This document shows, in pieces, positions 4,951 through 5,667 of a DNA stretch of 5,667 bases. A program made the translations under genes and the position numbers. A model generated the notes under the pieces. The model ran no database searches. It was not told the origin of the DNA and saw nothing but the letters and a program-made list of their open reading frames with translations. The stretch is from NCBI GenBank assembly GCA_014377795.1, contig JACMOY010000136.1, positions 1 through 5,667 of the forward strand, in the 5' to 3' direction. Origin of the DNA: Actinomycetota bacterium. Its GTDB lineage: Bacteria; Actinomycetota; Actinomycetes; Actinomycetales; Angustibacteraceae. Positions within the stretch are counted from its first letter, which is position 1. Every line of letters begins with the position of its first letter.

Positions 4951-5415
4951 CGCCGGGCCGCCGCGCCGCGGTGACAGCTGGCGCACCAGGGCCAGCAGGT
5001 CGCGGCGCAGCGCGGCCGGGTCGGGGACGGCGTCGGTCACCAGCCCCTCGGCCAGCCGCTCGTCCTGCGCGAGGCCGCGCACCCGTCGTCCCTCGGCGGT
5101 GATCGAGACGAGCACCTGGCGGCGGTCGTCGGTGCCCCGCGCCCGCTCGACGTATCCCAGGCGCTGCAGCCGCTCGACGATCCGGCTCATCGTCTGGTCC
5201 TGCACCGAGGCGCTCGTGGCCAGGGAGCGCTGGGGGAGGGGGCCGCGCTCGACCATCCACAGCACGGCGAAGCTGGCGTGGTTGAGCCCCCAGGTGGCCA
5301 GGTGGGCGTCCCAGGCGTGCTCGACCAGCCGGGCCGCGGTCGACAGCAGGCGACCCGTCGCCCAGTGCGCGGGATCGCCCATCCGGTCGGGCACCTGGGC
5401 GTCGTCGTCGGCCAC
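4948..5415 (-). CDS. MarR family transcriptional regulator
   Basis: 155 residues, GTG start (complement of 5413-5415), TAG stop shared with the lipB -10-like box. MarR proteins are dimeric winged-helix regulators that usually repress a nearby gene and release DNA on binding a small ligand. Visible here: N-terminal dimerisation helix (about 16-40), [16 protein letters not shown] (44-59), recognition-helix region [28 protein letters not shown] (64-91), the wing with the family DxR signature [17 protein letters not shown] (94-110) and a C-terminal helix pair (about 111-147). The start is not certain: an in-frame stop lies eight codons upstream and GTG is the first usual start after it, with a G-rich stretch as a possible ribosome site. 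It diverges from the MMPL transporter gene, whose upstream region holds likely operator repeats, so autoregulation and control of the transporter are inferred. lipB follows after 10 bases. Confidence 0.92.
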   Translation of the reverse strand: MADDDAQVPDRMGDPAHWATGRLLSTAARLVEHAWDAHLATWGLNHASFAVLWMVERGPLPQRSLATSASVQDQTMSRIVERLQRLGYVERARGTDDRRQVLVSITAEGRRVRGLAQDERLAEGLVTDAVPDPAALRRDLLALVRQLSPRRGGPA

Positions 5416-5429
5416 CTGACCCCCCGGGC

Positions 5430-5463
5430 TTGCCAGTGATCACTCCTGCAGACATGATTACTC
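5430..5463 (+). promoter_or_regulatory. Candidate MMPL promoter with embedded MarR operator
   Basis: TTGCCA (5430-5435, five of six matches to TTGACA), a 17-base spacer and CATGAT (5453-5458, four of six matches to TATAAT) form a plausible promoter toward the transporter gene, with about 40 bases of leader. The perfect palindrome AGTGATCACT (5435-5444) lies at the end of the -35 and in the spacer. The 9-mer TGATCACTC (5437-5445) recurs as TGATTACTC (5455-5463), 18 bases downstream and over the -10. Sites placed this way would block RNA polymerase if bound by the adjacent MarR protein. The elements are seen; the binding protein is inferred. Confidence 0.5.
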
Positions 5464-5504
5464 AGCAGGCTGAACGATTGTGACACGGCGGACGGGGATC
5501 GGCG

Positions 5505-5667
5505 ATGGCAGACGCGCAGCGGACCGGCGGACGCAGGACCGCCGCACGCCGCGGCGCCGTCATCGTGCTGGTGCTGGTGGCCTGGCTCGCGGTCAGCAGC
5601 GTGGGAGGCCCTCTGGTCGGGCGCCTGTCAGAGGTGCAGAGCAACGACAACGCCTCCTTCTTGCCCA
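5505..5667 (+). CDS. MMPL/RND-type membrane transporter, N-terminal part (3' end outside window)
   Basis: ATG at 5505, open to the right edge; 54 residues visible. The start is the first one after an in-frame stop at 5481-5483; the ribosome site is weak (GGGGA, about eight bases upstream). The N-terminus is basic (RTGGRRTAARRG), followed by the first membrane helix (about 18-34, AVIVLVLVAWLAVSSVG) and then GGPLVGRLSEVQSNDNASFLP, the recognisable entry to the first large extracytoplasmic loop of actinobacterial MMPL proteins (Gly-Gly-Pro, Gly-x-Leu-Ser, Gln-x-Asn-Asp and Phe-Leu-Pro). Such proteins are large proton-driven exporters of lipids, hydrophobic compounds or drugs. It diverges from a MarR regulator gene that probably controls it. 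The rest of the protein, and so the substrate class, cannot be judged. Confidence 0.82.
   Translation, partial: MADAQRTGGRRTAARRGAVIVLVLVAWLAVSSVGGPLVGRLSEVQSNDNASFLP

Noticed and set aside
4934..5455. Alternative 173-codon minus-strand frame overlapping the MarR gene
   Set aside because: It has no domain, is rich in Arg, Gly and Pro, and runs opposite in phase to the clear winged-helix protein with its DxR wing motif.
1..5667. Mobile element, prophage, CRISPR or defence system
   Set aside because: No transposase, integrase, repeat-spacer array, toxin-antitoxin pair or defence-associated domain is present. All sizeable genes are metabolic, membrane or regulatory types with uniform composition.

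Overview
The window is a very GC-rich stretch of bacterial chromosome with dense genes, near-uniform G/C third codon positions and several GTG starts. Together with a DUF4191 membrane protein and an RDD protein beside the lipoate genes, this points to a member of the Actinomycetota. I cannot assign a genus. No RNA gene, insertion sequence, CRISPR array or phage gene is visible.

Layout from left to right. The 3' end of an RDD-family membrane protein gene (+) runs in from the left edge and converges tail to tail with a 57-codon unknown gene (-) whose stop overlaps it. Next come a DUF4191 two-helix membrane protein gene (-) and lipA (-), transcribed leftward as lipA, DUF4191, small gene. A plus-strand block follows: a 46-codon single-helix microprotein with a strong Shine-Dalgarno (SD) sequence, an amidohydrolase-2 family hydrolase and a metallo-beta-lactamase-fold hydrolase. 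This block converges on lipB (-). Upstream of lipB and 10 bases away is a MarR-type regulator gene (-). It diverges from the start of an MMPL/RND-type transporter gene (+) that runs off the right edge.

How the genes fit together. LipB (octanoyl transfer) and LipA (sulfur insertion) form the complete de novo lipoylation pathway for 2-oxoacid dehydrogenase E2 subunits and glycine cleavage H protein. They are usually adjacent in actinobacteria, but here the hydrolase block separates them by about 1.85 kb. The MarR/MMPL pair looks like a self-contained efflux module. Its intergenic region holds a -35/-10-like pair whose spacer contains a perfect 10-bp palindrome, and two near-identical 9-mers 18 bp apart.

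The most distinctive regulatory signal is a series of TAGNNT -10-like hexamers placed 6, 6, 7 and 8 bases before the starts of the amidohydrolase, MBL, lipB and DUF4191 genes. The first three lack a convincing SD sequence, which suggests leaderless transcripts. lipA and the two small genes instead have clear SD sequences. I see no complete new defence or mobile system. The items worth following up are the insertion between lipB and lipA, the MBL enzyme with His in place of the usual Asp metal ligand, the two microproteins and the compact regulatory sites.
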